A DNA stretch of 6,391 bases from Clostridiales bacterium UBA1446 (GTDB lineage: Bacteria; Bacillota; Clostridia; Oscillospirales; Oscillospiraceae): assembly GCA_002329245.1 (NCBI GenBank), contig DCTG01000023.1:1714-8104 (forward strand). Direction: 5' to 3'. A program made the translations under genes and the position numbers. Shown piece by piece: positions 5,994-6,391 of this stretch; position 1 is the first letter of the stretch; every line of letters begins with the position of its first letter. Below the pieces are notes generated by a model. The model was given only the letters and a program-made list of their open reading frames with translations. It did not search any database and was not told the origin of the DNA.

Positions 5994-6070
5994 CCCCAAT
6001 ACCCCGAAAAGCCGGAGTTGCACTCCGGCGCTTCGGGGTATTGGGGAACCGGAAATCCGGTCCCCAATAC
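5994..6070 (-). promoter_or_regulatory. Two mutually exclusive hairpins between the binding-protein gene and livG
   Basis: In the direction of transcription, GTATTGGGG-ACCGG (6070-6057) pairs with CCGGT-T-CCCCAATAC (6052-6038), giving a 14-bp stem with a single bulged T and an ATTT loop. The last nine bases (6046-6038) are also the start of a second arm, CCCCAATACCCCGAA (6046-6032). That arm pairs perfectly over 15 bp with 6008-5994, and an inner 8-bp stem (6029-6022 with 6018-6011) has a three-base loop and a 2x2 internal loop below it. The two structures compete for one 9-base segment. No clear U-tract follows (TCTTAACAC). It starts 26 bases after the upstream stop. An attenuator, an RNase barrier protecting the upstream message, or a nested-palindrome repeat are all possible. 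Confidence 0.6.
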
Positions 6071-6096
6071 ATACGGTTTTGCTTGGCTGAATGCGG

Positions 6097-6391
6097 TTAT
6101 TTCATCCAGGCAAAGCCGGAAGTTTTGATTTCTGCGGTGGTCGAAATACCGTTGCTGGGATCGCCGTTGCTGACAATTTCCTGCTTCAGGCTTCCGTCCG
6201 GCTGGAGAACCCACTGGGCTCCAACGCAGGGCAGCGGGCAGCCGTTGTCGTCCTGATACACGACATGACCCATAACGGTATTGAGATCCGTAGCGGCAAT
6301 CGCTGCGCGAATGGTCTCCGGCTCCAAGTTGGACGCGCGGTTGAGTGCGTCGATCATGACTTCCCAGGAAGCAAAGTTGGCGGCCTGCGGC
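6097..6391 (-). CDS. ABC transporter substrate-binding protein, C-terminal end (partial, LivJ/Peripla_BP_6-like)
   Basis: The gene enters from the right edge, and the last 97 residues are visible, starting PQAANFASWEVMIDALNRAS. The stretch WEVMIDALNRASNLEPETIRAAIAATDLNT matches the late helix-loop of periplasmic-binding-protein type 1 family members (the 'Y.a...l..Ai..ag....e.ir.al' pattern). The tail then gives a strand-rich ending (HVVYQDDNGCP, AQWVLQPDGSLKQEIVS, SGFAWMK). The signal peptide, lipobox and ligand pocket are outside the window. In Gram-positive bacteria such proteins are usually lipid-anchored on the outer face of the membrane. It is the first known gene of the operon; the ATPase genes follow after a structured gap. 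A complete gene would be needed to predict the ligand. The call rests on these motifs plus strong operon context. Confidence 0.85.
   Translation of the reverse strand, partial: PQAANFASWEVMIDALNRASNLEPETIRAAIAATDLNTVMGHVVYQDDNGCPLPCVGAQWVLQPDGSLKQEIVSNGDPSNGISTTAEIKTSGFAWMK

Noticed and set aside
5929..6072. N-terminal extension of LivG by 48 residues from an ATG at 6072
   Set aside because: It would be encoded by the large hairpins, has no ribosome site, and does not resemble the start of any LivG. The homology begins at MEALLQFKHV (5928).

Overview
The window looks like chromosomal DNA from a low-to-mid GC, spore-forming Bacillota, most likely a member of the Clostridia. Three things point there: a sigma factor/DUF4367 anti-sigma pair, a small beta-rich protein resembling the DUF4489 family of clostridial proteins behind a SigE-like sporulation promoter, and AGGAGG-type ribosome binding sites with TTG and GTG starts. 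Genus-level placement (perhaps Oscillospirales) is a guess.

Left part, plus strand (1-2448). The C-terminal end of an ECF-type sigma factor overlaps a membrane protein with a DUF4367-like outer domain, its probable anti-sigma factor (181-936). A 237-base gap with two GC-rich hairpins follows. Next is a degenerate sigma-70-like protein (1174-1677), then a 215-base gap holding a SigE-like promoter. The small beta-rich, probably spore-surface protein (1893-2378) comes next and ends at a clean intrinsic terminator (2407-2448).

Right part, minus strand (6391-2467). This is an operon for a high-affinity ABC importer of the branched-chain amino acid (HAAT/Liv) family, in transcription order: substrate-binding protein (C-terminal end only), LivG-like ATPase, LivF-like ATPase, LivH-like permease, LivM-like permease. 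It ends at a long hairpin with a T-rich tail (2514-2467), so the two halves converge on back-to-back terminators. The binding protein would capture the ligand outside the membrane, the two permeases form the channel, and the two ATPases power it. The true ligand (Leu/Ile/Val, another amino acid, urea or an amide) cannot be read from this sequence.

The most unusual element is the 168-base gap between the binding-protein gene and livG. It holds two perfect or near-perfect hairpins that share one 9-base arm and so cannot both form. This could be a switch, an attenuator or an mRNA-processing element that sets the ratio of binding protein to membrane complex. Other points of interest are the LivG-like ATPase with LTLLD in place of the LSGGQ-type signature, the SigE-like promoter that agrees with an internal start for the spore-type gene, and the degenerate second sigma-like protein. 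I saw no RNA genes, CRISPR arrays or insertion sequences.
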